This document shows positions 7,669-15,972 of a DNA stretch of 61,451 bases, piece by piece. Where the stretch lies: the NCBI GenBank assembly GCA_006742785.1, contig AP019756.1, positions 1-61,451 of the forward strand. Direction: 5' to 3'. Made by a program: the position numbers and the translations under genes. The stretch is from Nitrosomonas stercoris. Lineage in GTDB: Bacteria; Pseudomonadota; Gammaproteobacteria; Burkholderiales; Nitrosomonadaceae. The notes beneath the pieces were generated by a model that was given only the letters and a program-made list of their open reading frames with translations, did not search any database and was not told the origin of the DNA. The first letter of the stretch is position 1; every line of letters begins with the position of its first letter.

Positions 7669-7724
7669 ACAGTCCTCCTGGAATATTAGTTTACTAAAAA
7701 TAGAATTGTGAGTGTACTTTTTTA

Positions 7725-7754
7725 TTGACCTATAGGAAGTGTTTCAGATAAAAT
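7725..7754 (+). promoter_or_regulatory. Candidate parA promoter
   Basis: TTGACC (7725-7730), 18-bp spacer, TAAAAT (7749-7754), about 36 bp before the parA ATG. Two related half-sites CTATAGGAAGTG and CTACAGGGAGTG overlap and follow it, and TTAGT-2-ACTAA (7686-7697) lies upstream between trbM and parA. These are possible operators for autoregulation. Confidence 0.45.
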
Positions 7755-7790
7755 TAAATCTACAGGGAGTGATTAAAAAGGGAAACACGA

Positions 7791-8594
7791 ATGAAAACAA
7801 TTGCAGTAGCAACCCAAAAAGGGGGGCAAGGCAAGACAACTATTGCATTACACCTGGCATTCGCCGCTGAAGAAATGGATCTAAAAGTGTTATACGTCGA
7901 TATGGACGAACAGGGGAATGGTAGTCTAGTTCTGGCGGGAGACAGCAGGATAGCTTACGAATCAGGTTATTCTGCTTTAACGACTGGCGCACTATTTGAC
8001 TCTACCACCGGGGGGCATGTTAAGCCCTTAGTGACTGAGAAAAACATTGACCTCATCGCGCCCGATCCACTTTTACCTAAATACATACAGGGAACATTCG
8101 ATCCAGGCAGTCCCGCGTTGGCCGCACCGCGAACAGTATTAGCACAATTTGCGCAGGAGTACGACTTATGTGTGATAGACGCACCGCCTGCCCAGGGCCA
8201 GGTATTAGCTGCTCTTCTCGCTGCATCTGATGCGGTTATATCCCCTATGAGCATTGACCTCTTCTCTATTGATGGAGTAGGTAATTTGTTAGAAACCATC
8301 ACTCAGGTGCGCGATGCCGTGAATCCAGCTCTTATGCAGCTTGGTATTGTTCCCAACCAAGTGAACACACGCAGCAAGGGCGAAATGAGCACACTAAAAG
8401 ACTTGCGCAGTGCTTACGGAGCACTTATTACTCCTTACGCTTTTAACTTACGCTATGCCGTCAAAGCCGCGATTTCTAGCAGAAAGCCCGTATGGAAGGG
8501 GGTGAGCGGCACTAGCCACAGCAAAGCGGCGAAAGAATGGAAAGACAATTGCCGAACCGTGCTTGAGCAATTGGATCTGTTAGAGAGCAATTAA
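7791..8594 (+). CDS. parA: ParA partition ATPase
   Basis: 267-aa ParA/IncC-type ATPase that acts with ParB to segregate the plasmid. Deviant Walker A is KGGQGKTT at residues 10-17 with the signature Lys; the A' region is VLYVDMDEQGNGS; Walker B is LCVIDAPPAQG (around 125-135). There is no N-terminal HTH, so this is the short (Ib-like or IncC2-like) form. parB follows after 16 bp. Confidence 0.92.
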   Translation: MKTIAVATQKGGQGKTTIALHLAFAAEEMDLKVLYVDMDEQGNGSLVLAGDSRIAYESGYSALTTGALFDSTTGGHVKPLVTEKNIDLIAPDPLLPKYIQGTFDPGSPALAAPRTVLAQFAQEYDLCVIDAPPAQGQVLAALLAASDAVISPMSIDLFSIDGVGNLLETITQVRDAVNPALMQLGIVPNQVNTRSKGEMSTLKDLRSAYGALITPYAFNLRYAVKAAISSRKPVWKGVSGTSHSKAAKEWKDNCRTVLEQLDLLESN

Positions 8595-8610
8595 CTCATG
8601 AAGGAACAGT

Positions 8611-9651
8611 ATGAACAACCCTATTATTAAAGCAGCTGCCGGCAGGTTTGGCAAAGGCATCCAGTCGCTGGCTGTTGAACAGTCAGTGGCAAAGATTCCC
8701 GAAATCCCACTTAATCTACTCACTATTAAGAAACAGGTGCGCGTCGAATTTGAAGATGATGCTCACCCGTTGTCCGAACTGGCCGACGACATTAAAACGC
8801 GAGGCGTTTTGCAGCCTATCCTTGTGCGCCCCGTGCAAGGCGGTAAGTATGAATTGGTAGCCGGAGAGCGGCGCTACCGTGCCGCTAAGATGGCGGGATT
8901 GGAGGCAATACCTGCGTTAGTCAAACCCATGACGGACGAGGAAGCCGCCGAAGCGCAATTCATCGAGAACATTAAACGCAAAAACTTAACGCTGCAAGAG
9001 GAAGCACAGCGCATTCAGCGCGACCTGGATACTTGCGGGGGGGACATTGCGGCAGTCTTAAAAAAATATGGCAAGCCTAAAAGTGGGCGGGCATGGATTT
9101 ACAAAATGCGGGGGCTTCTGAACCTGTCCGAACAAGCGCAACGTCTTATTTCAGAGAACATAACCGCCGACATAGAAGTTATTAACGATATACGTCAGAT
9201 TGAGAAAATCAATCCAGAAAAAGCCAGGGAAACGGTGGATAGGCTAGAAGAAGCCAACGCTGCAAAATCTGGCAATATGCGCGAAATTTCGCGGGGCGCG
9301 AAGGCCGAGGTAGCGCCAACCAAACGTCAGGTAGCCAAGAAAGATAATAAAAAAGTCAAAGAAAACCAGGCCACATCATCCTCTAACCAGCTCAATAATG
9401 AAGCAAGGGACGATATTTTACAGGTTGATGACGAAGTGAGTCGCGCCGCACTTGAAAAAACGCTTCGCGCTTTTTTTGATAAAGGCGCGAACACTGTAGA
9501 ATGGGTCGCGGCGGTGTCTGAAGGAATCCGTCAGGGAGATTACACCCACTCTTCCATGGGCAGGCTAAAATTAGCCGCGCTTTCAGCAGGCTTCGCAAAG
9601 TCAGATAATTTCAACCTGGATGGGTTGATAGACAAAGCGAAGCATCTTTAA
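8611..9651 (+). CDS. parB: ParB/KorB-like centromere-binding protein
   Basis: 346-aa ParB/RepB/Spo0J-family protein. Box I GGKYELVAGERRYRAAKMAGL and box II EAQFIENIKRKNLTLQEEAQ are both clear (about residues 76-135), followed by an HTH segment (AAVLKKYGKPKSGRAWIYKMRGLL) and a charged linker plus C-terminal domain as in KorB. The nearest candidate target sites are the three palindromes at 6756-7022; six further copies are dispersed around the plasmid, a pattern like KorB operators on IncP plasmids. The target assignment is inference. Confidence 0.92.
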   Translation: MNNPIIKAAAGRFGKGIQSLAVEQSVAKIPEIPLNLLTIKKQVRVEFEDDAHPLSELADDIKTRGVLQPILVRPVQGGKYELVAGERRYRAAKMAGLEAIPALVKPMTDEEAAEAQFIENIKRKNLTLQEEAQRIQRDLDTCGGDIAAVLKKYGKPKSGRAWIYKMRGLLNLSEQAQRLISENITADIEVINDIRQIEKINPEKARETVDRLEEANAAKSGNMREISRGAKAEVAPTKRQVAKKDNKKVKENQATSSSNQLNNEARDDILQVDDEVSRAALEKTLRAFFDKGANTVEWVAAVSEGIRQGDYTHSSMGRLKLAALSAGFAKSDNFNLDGLIDKAKHL

Positions 9652-9663
9652 ATACCCGAGTGC

Positions 9664-10326
9664 ATGACCTTAAAAAAACATTATTATTATTCCAAAAACC
9701 GGATGCAGGCGCACGAATTTGAGCGGGTGCTCGCATTTACAAGTACACGCGAGAAAACCCAGGCTATCGCCAGAGATTACTTAGTGGCGCGTCACTCCCT
9801 TGATACGATAACGACTACATTTGGCACCACGAAACAAAACGTATTTAGATCAGTTTCTAAACTGATCGAAGACGCCGAAATAGCGCAGGAAACCATTGTT
9901 AAAGTCAGGAGTGTATTCAGTAAGCTAAACGTTCCCAAGCGGCAATACGACGCGGCACATGCGTTTTTTTTTACATCAAAAAGCCTGGATGAAATTGCCC
10001 AACAAATAAATTCAACGGTTGAAGATGTTTTAAAGATTGCACGCTGCACGATCAAGCAGTACCAGATATATGCAAACCAAGACGCTATTAAAGAGCGAGA
10101 GGTCGAATTTGATAAAATTCTTCGGTATGGTAGAGCAGGAGCAAAATCCATCCAAATTTGCTACGATTATTTTGTGATTCAAGACACTATGACCGGGATT
10201 GCGGAAAAACATGAAATCACAAAACAAAATACCTACAATATCATCAAGCGCTTTGAAGAAGCTCGGGCGCGCTATGAAGCTGAAAACCCACCCAAACCTA
10301 AAAGACGCAAAATAACAAAACCCTGA
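9664..10326 (+). CDS. Triplicated KorA/TrfB-like HTH regulator
   Basis: 220-aa basic protein directly after parB (12 bp). It contains three successive units of the same pattern: residues 18-70 (ending TTFGTTKQNVFRSVSKL), 80-135 (ending QQINSTVEDVLKIARCTI) and 148-205 (ending EKHEITKQNTYNIIKRF). Units 1 and 3 match the KorA/TrfB core, in which FQEAI..., a helix pair and an HTH of the type LGLTRGAVSQAVHRV follow each other. IncP KorA is a single-unit repressor encoded next to incC-korB, so this is probably the plasmid's master regulator in expanded form. The tail KPKRRKITKP is strongly basic. Confidence 0.65.
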   Translation: MTLKKHYYYSKNRMQAHEFERVLAFTSTREKTQAIARDYLVARHSLDTITTTFGTTKQNVFRSVSKLIEDAEIAQETIVKVRSVFSKLNVPKRQYDAAHAFFFTSKSLDEIAQQINSTVEDVLKIARCTIKQYQIYANQDAIKEREVEFDKILRYGRAGAKSIQICYDYFVIQDTMTGIAEKHEITKQNTYNIIKRFEEARARYEAENPPKPKRRKITKP

Positions 10327-10386
10327 ACCGGGGAATTCTCCTATTTAGCTCCCTTTGCACTAATCGAAAAACAAATCAACGGTAGA

Positions 10387-10403
10387 TGTTCACCAGGCGA
10401 ACA
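10387..10403. promoter_or_regulatory. Palindrome copy (one mismatch) downstream of the korA-like gene
   Basis: TGTTCACCAGGCGAACA. It lies between the korA-like gene and the leader repeat, so it may control the accessory operon that starts at 10770. Confidence 0.55.
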
Positions 10404-10565
10404 CAATAAACGCGCAAGGCGCGTCCAAGCTGTATCTCTACAAAACAGAAGTTGTTCCAGGATAGGCGCTGCTCGCCTGCTATAGCGGTTCCCGCTGAAT
10501 TTAAGTGGCTCTTGTCCAAGTCGCCTTTGGCGCGTTGTGTAGCTTCGCTGATTTCCTTTCGCCTG

Positions 10566-10825
10566 CCCTAAACGGTTGTCCAGCCCTGCCATTTCTTCAA
10601 GGGTCGGGTTGCGCCCTGAAATCGTTACCCGTTCGCACTCACTGCGCTTCCTTGCGCTGCGGCCTCCGATTTCTCCCTTTCCGGCCTGTCCTGTCTGGCC
10701 TTCCTACGGGCAATCACGGCAAAAGGCACTCAGCGAAGCAGATTTACACAACCAAAGGAGAACGCTGTCATGAATCACCAAGCACAAATTCAAAAACGAA
10801 AACCCGGCAAGCATCTAGCAAAGCA
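10566..10825 (+). repeat. Leader repeat, copy A
   Basis: About 260 bp of G+C-rich, structured, non-coding sequence highly similar to copy B at 46648-46915 in the same orientation. Both start CCCTAAACGGTTGTCCAGCC and end CATCTAGCAAAGCA, and both precede an operon of small plasmid proteins. Internal inverted elements include AGGG...GCCCT. It could be an ssDNA promoter (Frpo-like), a single-strand initiation site or an untranslated regulatory leader; the sequence alone does not decide. The preceding 10327-10565 holds the palindrome above and ACGCGC-3-GCGCGT, otherwise nothing recognised. Confidence 0.75.
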
Positions 10826-10883
10826 GGGGTTGAAAAGCGGAGAAACGAGGGTGAAGCAATTAAACAGGAGTGATGATGAATAA
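10770..10883 (+). CDS. Small basic peptide, 37 aa
   Basis: ATG with AAAGGAG ten bases upstream; a short Lys/Arg-rich protein beginning MNHQAQIQKRKPGKHLAKQG. It starts inside the end of leader repeat A and its stop overlaps the start of the next gene, suggesting translational coupling. In repeat B the corresponding peptide is cut to 15 codons (46854-46901). Function unknown. Confidence 0.45.
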   Translation: MNHQAQIQKRKPGKHLAKQGLKSGETRVKQLNRSDDE

Positions 10884-11283
10884 TTTTTTTCAAGCTACCG
10901 ACCTGATCCATAGCTACAGCCGCGCACAAGCTATTGCCGATGGTGAACTGATTGACGTAACCGACACCGCCAGAGAGGCAGGTTTTACCGTGCCGGTGGC
11001 CATGTCACGCGCCGCATGGGCTGATTGTGTTGAATGGAATGATGGAATTGAAGCCCGGAAAGCAGTCACCCAAGATGAAAGCGGGAGGCTTTGGGATGTT
11101 CTTTGGATGGCATTTGTTGCTTGTCGTGCGAAGGGCAACGGCCAGCGCCGTATTTTCGAGCTTTACCGTGTTCCGCGTGAAGGCCGGGGTAACCGCCCAC
11201 GTCGCGTTGCATTAGCTATAACCATTGGCCCAGGCGATGACCCTGCACCGGTTATCACCATTATGCAGCCCACTGAAGATTAA
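10876..11283 (+). CDS. Conserved plasmid protein (DUF6573-like)
   Basis: About 135 aa beginning MNNFFQATDLIHSYSRAQA. I place it in the DUF6573 group common on broad-host-range plasmids; function unknown. The start at 10876 follows AGGAG by seven bases; two further in-frame starts lie directly upstream (10870, 10873). First sizeable gene after leader repeat A, probably part of the 10770-13221 accessory operon. Confidence 0.7.
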   Translation: MNNFFQATDLIHSYSRAQAIADGELIDVTDTAREAGFTVPVAMSRAAWADCVEWNDGIEARKAVTQDESGRLWDVLWMAFVACRAKGNGQRRIFELYRVPREGRGNRPRRVALAITIGPGDDPAPVITIMQPTED

Positions 11284-11347
11284 TCCTGGCAGGTGCTCCG
11301 CCAGGGGCACCGTGTCCTACCAAATAACCAAATACGGAGAAAATACC

Positions 11348-11893
11348 ATGAACCGCTTTATTCCAGAAAATGCTGAAACCCGTGAATTCCCCGCTGCTGC
11401 CATTGTTGCTTATTGTTACGAGAGCAAGAAAGGCCCAGCGCTTGTTGCATACAAAGGCCGACAAAGTAAGCCGTGCCGTTTTCTTGCGTTTGCTGATGAC
11501 GAGCGCCGCGAAACCTACCTGTCTGAACTTGTTAAGACCGAAACCGAGACAGAGAACTGCAAGCGTGCCCGGCGTGAAACTGCACACGATCTGAGGGTGG
11601 GCGATATTCTTTTTTCATCTTGGGGCTACAATCAGACCAACGTTGATTTTTACGAGGTTGTCCGGATTCCATCTGGCCGTTCGGCTGTCGTTCGCCAAAT
11701 TGAGAAGGAAACGACAAGCGCAACGAGCCACATGTCGGGCATGGCAATGCCGAAGCCCGGCGCATTTGTTGCCACGGCCAAGGAATACACCCGCCGCGCA
11801 GCCGGGCGGCACCGCCTGAATGGTGGAAGCCTGACCATTGGCAGTTTGCAGAAATGGGACGGCAAACCCAAGTACGTTTCCTGGTACGCCTAA
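11348..11893 (+). CDS. Conserved plasmid hypothetical protein
   Basis: 181-aa protein starting MNRFIPENAETREF, chosen because ACGGAG precedes the ATG by eight bases; the longer frame upstream lacks such a site. The central GDILFSSWGYNQTNVDFYEVVR is a motif I have seen in conserved plasmid hypotheticals. No catalytic signature seen. 64 bp after the DUF6573-like gene. Confidence 0.65.
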   Translation: MNRFIPENAETREFPAAAIVAYCYESKKGPALVAYKGRQSKPCRFLAFADDERRETYLSELVKTETETENCKRARRETAHDLRVGDILFSSWGYNQTNVDFYEVVRIPSGRSAVVRQIEKETTSATSHMSGMAMPKPGAFVATAKEYTRRAAGRHRLNGGSLTIGSLQKWDGKPKYVSWYA

Positions 11894-11947
11894 AGGGGAA
11901 CATATTTACATAAAACATCGAGCATTTGCCCACAAAATACTTTACAA

Positions 11948-11961
11948 ATAAGTATACTTAT
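11948..11961. promoter_or_regulatory. 14-bp palindrome ATAAGTATACTTAT
   Basis: Perfect palindrome in an AT-rich gap, followed at once by TTGACT. It may be a promoter or operator for the small genes at 12054 and 12185. A half-matching GTATACTTAT also occurs in the leader of virB1 (about 1277-1286). Confidence 0.4.
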
Positions 11962-12053
11962 ATATTGACTTATAAATGTGGTCAGAGGCTCGTAAAGACG
12001 ACAATCAAGATTATCTGCCATTTAAGGATATACCCAAACGAAAGGAGAAAATT

Positions 12054-12188
12054 ATGAATCAGGCACAAATGCAGGAAGCAACTGATCGGCAGCGCGAGAA
12101 AGAAAAAAAGGGAGAGGGTGGTTTTGCTGTCGGGCTGCTGTTTTGGGCTTTTGTTCTATCAGCGCTATACAACTATTTTTTTAAATGA
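12054..12188 (+). CDS. Small single-pass membrane protein, 44 aa
   Basis: Start chosen at ATG 12054 after AAAGGAG (eight bases); a longer open frame upstream has no site. A charged N-terminal half is followed by a transmembrane helix (FAVGLLFWAFVLSALYNYFF). Its stop overlaps the next start (ATGA). Function unknown. Confidence 0.5.
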   Translation: MNQAQMQEATDRQREKEKKGEGGFAVGLLFWAFVLSALYNYFFK

Positions 12189-12448
12189 AACGATTGTTTG
12201 AGAGCGGAGCTGATCAGAAGTTTACTGAGCGCGCAAAGTTGCGCCTGCGTCTGGCTGCCGGTTTGATTGGCGGGAGGGAGCGCACATTAAAACTGAATCG
12301 AGCAAATTTCTACCCGGAAATGCTGGAAGTGATCAAAAGGCAAACTCCCGAGCGGCGCGAATACATCAAGAGCCTTGTAGATTGGCTGGAAGATTACGAA
12401 AACACCATCCAGGCAGAGAAACTGAGCATTCAGGCACCCAAAAAATAA
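12185..12448 (+). CDS. Hypothetical protein, 87 aa
   Basis: Basic, helical protein overlapping the previous gene by 4 bp. No family recognised. Probably co-expressed with its neighbours in the accessory operon. Confidence 0.5.
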   Translation: MKRLFESGADQKFTERAKLRLRLAAGLIGGRERTLKLNRANFYPEMLEVIKRQTPERREYIKSLVDWLEDYENTIQAEKLSIQAPKK

Positions 12449-12463
12449 GGAAGGAAAAGATAA

Positions 12464-12526
12464 ATGATTCACCTCACAAGGCAGAAGTCACGCCTGGCCA
12501 GCAAGATGTTCGCCAGGCGAACATAA
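12464..12526 (+). CDS. Possible 20-aa leader peptide containing the palindrome
   Basis: ATG with a purine-rich AAGGAAGG site 9-16 bases upstream; translates to MIHLTRQKSRLASKMFARRT. The palindrome TGTTCGCCAGGCGAACA (12507-12523) forms its last codons, just upstream of the DUF192 gene. It may be a leader peptide or a chance frame. Confidence 0.3.
   Translation: MIHLTRQKSRLASKMFARRT
12507..12523. promoter_or_regulatory. Palindrome copy upstream of the DUF192 gene
   Basis: TGTTCGCCAGGCGAACA, 16 bp before the start of the DUF192 gene. Confidence 0.65.
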
Positions 12527-12538
12527 ATATAGAGAACT

Positions 12539-12979
12539 ATGAGAGTTGCCCGTTTCGTGGGCCTGCTGGCTCTTACAGCTACTTGCACAATCGGTGTAGC
12601 CGCAAGCAGGCATACTGTGAAATGCACCCTGCATTTTTCCACCGGCCAGACGCTTTATAACGTGCCTTTGGCGACGACTCAGGCCGAGCAGGAGCGCGGC
12701 CTATCGAAAACCTATGACGTTGATGACGGGATGCTTTTCACCTGGCCGCAATCGGCTACACGCACGTTCTGGATGCGTGATACCTGGGTGGCGCTACAAG
12801 TCGGTTTCTTCGACGACAGTGGCAGGCTTTTTCAAATCGAGGACATGGAAGCAAATACAGACACTCGGCATACGTCGAGACAGCCCGCTAAAATGGCGCT
12901 TGAATTGGCTTCTGGCCAATACCAGGCAATGAAATTTGTTGTCGGTAAGACTGTCCTGTTACGAGGACAATGTAACTAA
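12539..12979 (+). CDS. DUF192 family secreted protein
   Basis: 146-aa protein with an N-terminal signal peptide (MRVARFVGLLALTATCTIGVAA). The DUF192 core is clear: QERGLSKTYDVDDGMLFTWP, TFWMRDTWVALQVGFFD, IEDMEANTDT and PAKMALELASG. DUF192 proteins are small, often exported beta-barrel-like domains of unknown function. Part of the accessory operon. Confidence 0.85.
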   Translation: MRVARFVGLLALTATCTIGVAASRHTVKCTLHFSTGQTLYNVPLATTQAEQERGLSKTYDVDDGMLFTWPQSATRTFWMRDTWVALQVGFFDDSGRLFQIEDMEANTDTRHTSRQPAKMALELASGQYQAMKFVVGKTVLLRGQCN

Positions 12980-12996
12980 TTAATGGGTGAAAAACT

Positions 12997-13221
12997 ATGA
13001 GTGATCCAATTGCATTAAATACTTTATACGAAGTAAAGCGCACCAGTCTTGAAGAGTTGGTGCAAGCTGCCAAAGCGGAGCCTACACAAATCGTTCTGGA
13101 CGAATTGCGCAGAAGGTGCCAAGCGGAGGCTGACAAACTGGCTGGCCTATATCAACTGGCCTACGGAAAAGAAGCAGCGCAAATATGCAATAAGAACATA
13201 ACGCAGAGCTTCGAGAAATAG
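12997..13221 (+). CDS. Hypothetical protein, 74 aa
   Basis: Small helical protein, 17 bp after the DUF192 gene. It contains RRRCQAEADKLAGLYQLAYGKEAA. No family recognised. Confidence 0.5.
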   Translation: MSDPIALNTLYEVKRTSLEELVQAAKAEPTQIVLDELRRRCQAEADKLAGLYQLAYGKEAAQICNKNITQSFEK

Positions 13222-13391
13222 GTTGTGTTTGCATTGCCTGTACTCAACAGAGTATCACGTCGTTCTTGAATTCAAGGGCTGCGCGCAACAGCGCTTGCGG
13301 CTGAAGCCGTTATACCCTTGAGTTCTGCGCTGCGCCGTGCTGTTTCGTTTCAAACCGGCAATCCCGCTCGGAATTTGAAAGGAGAAACAGC

Positions 13392-13913
13392 ATGTCACAA
13401 AAAATCTTGTCTTTTGAAGCTGCACGCGTTGATACCACTTTATACGTTAAAGACCCTAAAGGGCAGTATGTTGTGGCCAGTGATGAAATGATTTATATGG
13501 CAACCCGCGTTGCTATAGAAAGAAAGTACCCTCAGAGAACCGTGATAAATGAACCAGAAATTGCAGCCGACTACTTCAAGAACAAGTTAAACGGCTTTGA
13601 ACATGAAGTTTTCAGTATCATATTCTTAGATTCTCAGAACAAGCTGATCGCGTATCGTGAAATGTTTAATGGAACATTGACGTGTGCTTCGGTATATCCA
13701 AGGGAGGTTGTCAAGGCGGCAATCAGTTATAACGCGGCAGCCGTAATCTTGGCACACAATCATCCTTCGGGACAACCGGAACCCAGTAAGGCTGATGAAG
13801 AAATTACAAAGTGTCTAAAAGAAGCTTTGGACTTGATTGATGTACGTGTACTCGATCATATTATCGTTGGAGGCAACACGACGAAATCAATGGCCGCAAT
13901 GGGATTAATCTAA
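13392..13913 (+). CDS. radC: RadC/JAB-domain protein
   Basis: 173-aa RadC-like MPN+/JAB protein. The metal site is complete: HNHPSGQPEPSKAD (residues 122-135) with an upstream Glu in the FEHEVFSIIF region. It lacks the N-terminal HhH part of chromosomal RadC, as do most plasmid copies. RBS AAAGGAG eight bases before ATG. The upstream gap (13222-13391) has a TCAAGGG/CCCTTGA inverted repeat. RadC-like proteins are frequent in plasmid and integrative-element accessory regions; the function is uncertain. Confidence 0.88.
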   Translation: MSQKILSFEAARVDTTLYVKDPKGQYVVASDEMIYMATRVAIERKYPQRTVINEPEIAADYFKNKLNGFEHEVFSIIFLDSQNKLIAYREMFNGTLTCASVYPREVVKAAISYNAAAVILAHNHPSGQPEPSKADEEITKCLKEALDLIDVRVLDHIIVGGNTTKSMAAMGLI

Positions 13914-13929
13914 GGTTTTCGTCATTCTA

Positions 13930-13963
13930 AAAAGCATCTCTCTTTATGGGGTGCTTTTTTTTG
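13930..13963 (+). terminator. Rho-independent terminator after radC
   Basis: AAAAAGCA ... TGCTTTTTTTT hairpin with a run of T, 17 bp after the radC stop. Confidence 0.75.
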
Positions 13964-14059
13964 CTTCGCGAAAGCTTACATTTGGATCAACTAGCATTCA
14001 ATGCATTGCATCGGCTTCGACAAATATTGGTATGTATATCTCCCGGGCTAACGGCCGAG

Positions 14060-14671
14060 TTAGACGCTATCGCGCCCCGTCTCTTCTGCACGCTGTTGTG
14101 CAAGGACCTTTAATGATTTGTTGAGCGCACGAAGCTCATCGCGAATCTCGTGCAAAGTTGTCTTTTTAGAACCATTGAGTGCATCGACAATTGCTCCTTG
14201 GGCGCTCGTGCGAGTCGGCATATATGTCATGTGCGCTATACTGAGCACGAAGCTTTCGCAGCCCTTGCAGATGAATCCGAAAGGGCTGCGGTACTTGTAG
14301 TTCACATTGACCGGTAGCCCGCTACCGATCTTGCTGGCAAGTCCTGCATATTGCCCACCACTGTAGACGTAGCGCTGTCCGGGCGATATTGCGGGGAAGC
14401 CGCTTGGGTCAATAAATGAACCATCGTTGCCAGGATTTTCGATGCCAAACCACATAACTGGAATCGGTTTGGAAAATGTAACATCAGTTGCAGTTGCTTC
14501 GCCAATGTTTTCAATGACAAGGTCGATTAGCGTTTGGGTGTCTGGATTCAGAGCGTAGTAGACAAGTAATTGGGGCTGCGATCTTCTGAGTAGGGCCAAG
14601 TAGGCCACCCACACGGCGAGCAAGGTAGCCAACGGACTTACCACGGCGATGATTTGTTCGAGCGCTGACAA
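14060..14671 (-). CDS. Membrane-anchored hypothetical protein
   Basis: 203-aa protein with an N-terminal transmembrane helix (residues 7-28, IIAVVSPLATLLAVWVAYLALL) followed by a cytosolic, beta-rich domain and a helical C-terminus (HEIRDELRALNKSLKVLAQQRAEE). Single-TM proteins of this type occur in chromosomal and mobile accessory regions; no function is assigned. Confidence 0.6.
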   Translation of the reverse strand: MSALEQIIAVVSPLATLLAVWVAYLALLRRSQPQLLVYYALNPDTQTLIDLVIENIGEATATDVTFSKPIPVMWFGIENPGNDGSFIDPSGFPAISPGQRYVYSGGQYAGLASKIGSGLPVNVNYKYRSPFGFICKGCESFVLSIAHMTYMPTRTSAQGAIVDALNGSKKTTLHEIRDELRALNKSLKVLAQQRAEETGRDSV

Positions 14672-14773
14672 CCTATTTTCCCCTTGTGTTACTTTTAACT
14701 TTTGTTAAATTAATGGTTAAGCAAATAGTTATTACAATTATTTCTATACTTTTACGGCTATTTGTATAAATGA

Positions 14774-15061
14774 CAATCCGATAGCGCCCATGAGGATATA
14801 CGCAGGGAAATTAGGCGGCTTGAAAAAGCCGCTGAGGAAAACGGCGTCATTCCTGGAAAAGTTGGTTATTCCACAGTGGAAGCAAGAATTTCATCCCACC
14901 GGTTCGTTCAATACGCAAGCATTATCAGGGAATTTGATAACCTGATGGTGATTTCCTGCTTGTCTTGGATCAACGCCCGGTGGCGAAATATTTCTCTTAC
15001 ATTAGGAACGATTGATCCAGGGCCTTCCTTGAGCCGTGAGTTTTGGCAAACTGTTCAATAA
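14774..15061 (+). pseudogene. Remnant of a mobile-element protein (start missing)
   Basis: Open frame of 95 codons without a start codon, ending at 15061. It contains RREIRRLEKAAEENGVIPGK and RFVQYASIIREFDNL, which look like an internal piece of a larger conserved protein, possibly a DUF1845-type integrating-element protein (weak). The 5' part is lost at the AT-rich stretch around 14700-14770. Confidence 0.35.
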
Positions 15062-15091
15062 CCTGAGCCTTACGAAGAGAGGATTAGCTGC

Positions 15092-15418
15092 TTATTCAAT
15101 CAATACGATTTCAAAACCAATGATTGTTGTACCCTTTGCATCATATGTTGCGATCTGGCCGTTTTCTGCGAAACCAACAAAAGGTGCTCCTTGACCGGAA
15201 GTGCCGAGCACCGCATGTCCGTAAGGAGTCACAGCCAGCGCATCAGCTGGGACACCAATGGTCTCAAGCGGGGGAGTTGTCCTAGATTGTGCCACAGGAT
15301 AATTGCCGCTGTTCCAGTCGCTGGTATGCCATTTGCCGTCGCTACTAAGCCATTGGATTGAGAAATTAAAAACGTACCCACCTTTGTTGTTGACGGTGAT
15401 CTTCTGGACCTGTCTCAT
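15092..15418 (-). CDS. Hypothetical beta-rich protein, 108 aa
   Basis: Start taken at ATG 15418 after AAGGAG (11 bases). Mostly beta-strand-like, with motifs NNKGGYVFNFSIQWLSSDGKW and TPYGHAVLGTSGQGAPFVGF. No signal peptide. I do not recognise the family. A second tiny gene (15498-15593) lies upstream on the same strand. Confidence 0.5.
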   Translation of the reverse strand: MRQVQKITVNNKGGYVFNFSIQWLSSDGKWHTSDWNSGNYPVAQSRTTPPLETIGVPADALAVTPYGHAVLGTSGQGAPFVGFAENGQIATYDAKGTTIIGFEIVLIE

Positions 15419-15497
15419 ACTAATAATCTCCTTTACATCAATTAGAGGCTGTTGTGATTGCACGAGTTAAATATGTAGCCCCATTCCATACAAATCT

Positions 15498-15593
15498 CTA
15501 ACGTCCAACGCCACTTGTAGCATTCGAATTGAACGAATTGCCATATCTGAAGTGGTCGCTCACCTGGTTGTGAGTAGTTTCATTAACGACCAT
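15498..15593 (-). CDS. Small peptide, 31 aa
   Basis: Starts at ATG 15593 with AAGGAAAT eight bases upstream and encodes a polar Asn/Ser-rich peptide (MVVNETTHNQVSDHFRYGNS...). It precedes the 108-aa gene by 79 bp on the same strand. Whether it is translated is open. The following 15594-15972 has no gene I can support. Confidence 0.35.
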   Translation of the reverse strand: MVVNETTHNQVSDHFRYGNSFNSNATSGVGR

Positions 15594-15972
15594 TTTATTT
15601 CCTTCTTTAAACAATATTTTCCCCGATCGATGATGAGGCGTAAAAGCGCAAGGTATCGATGTTATGGCTGGTGAAAGTGGGTGTGTCACGAGAAATATCC
15701 AGGATGATGTAAGTCCTACAGTCTTCTGAGAATGACTGCACAACTTTCCAAGTAGGAAGTCGTTCAGTCATATCCAAGTTCTCTTAACTGGATTGTGCCG
15801 TTTCAGTAGACCACATCACCATCCAATCTATTTATCTGAACTCTCTTTCTCAGAAATAGGCTATTTATTCGGCAGTAATTAGCCCTTCGCGCCCTCTGTT
15901 CCTTCACTATATTGAGTTTTAGTGCTCAAACAGCTCACGTTTGTGCCATCTCAATTATCTATCCATTTCGAT

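Noticed and set aside
15922..15972. GTG at 15922 as the start of the type ISP gene
   Set aside because: No ribosome-binding site and the 17 extra residues do not look conserved; ATG 15973 begins the region resembling the family.
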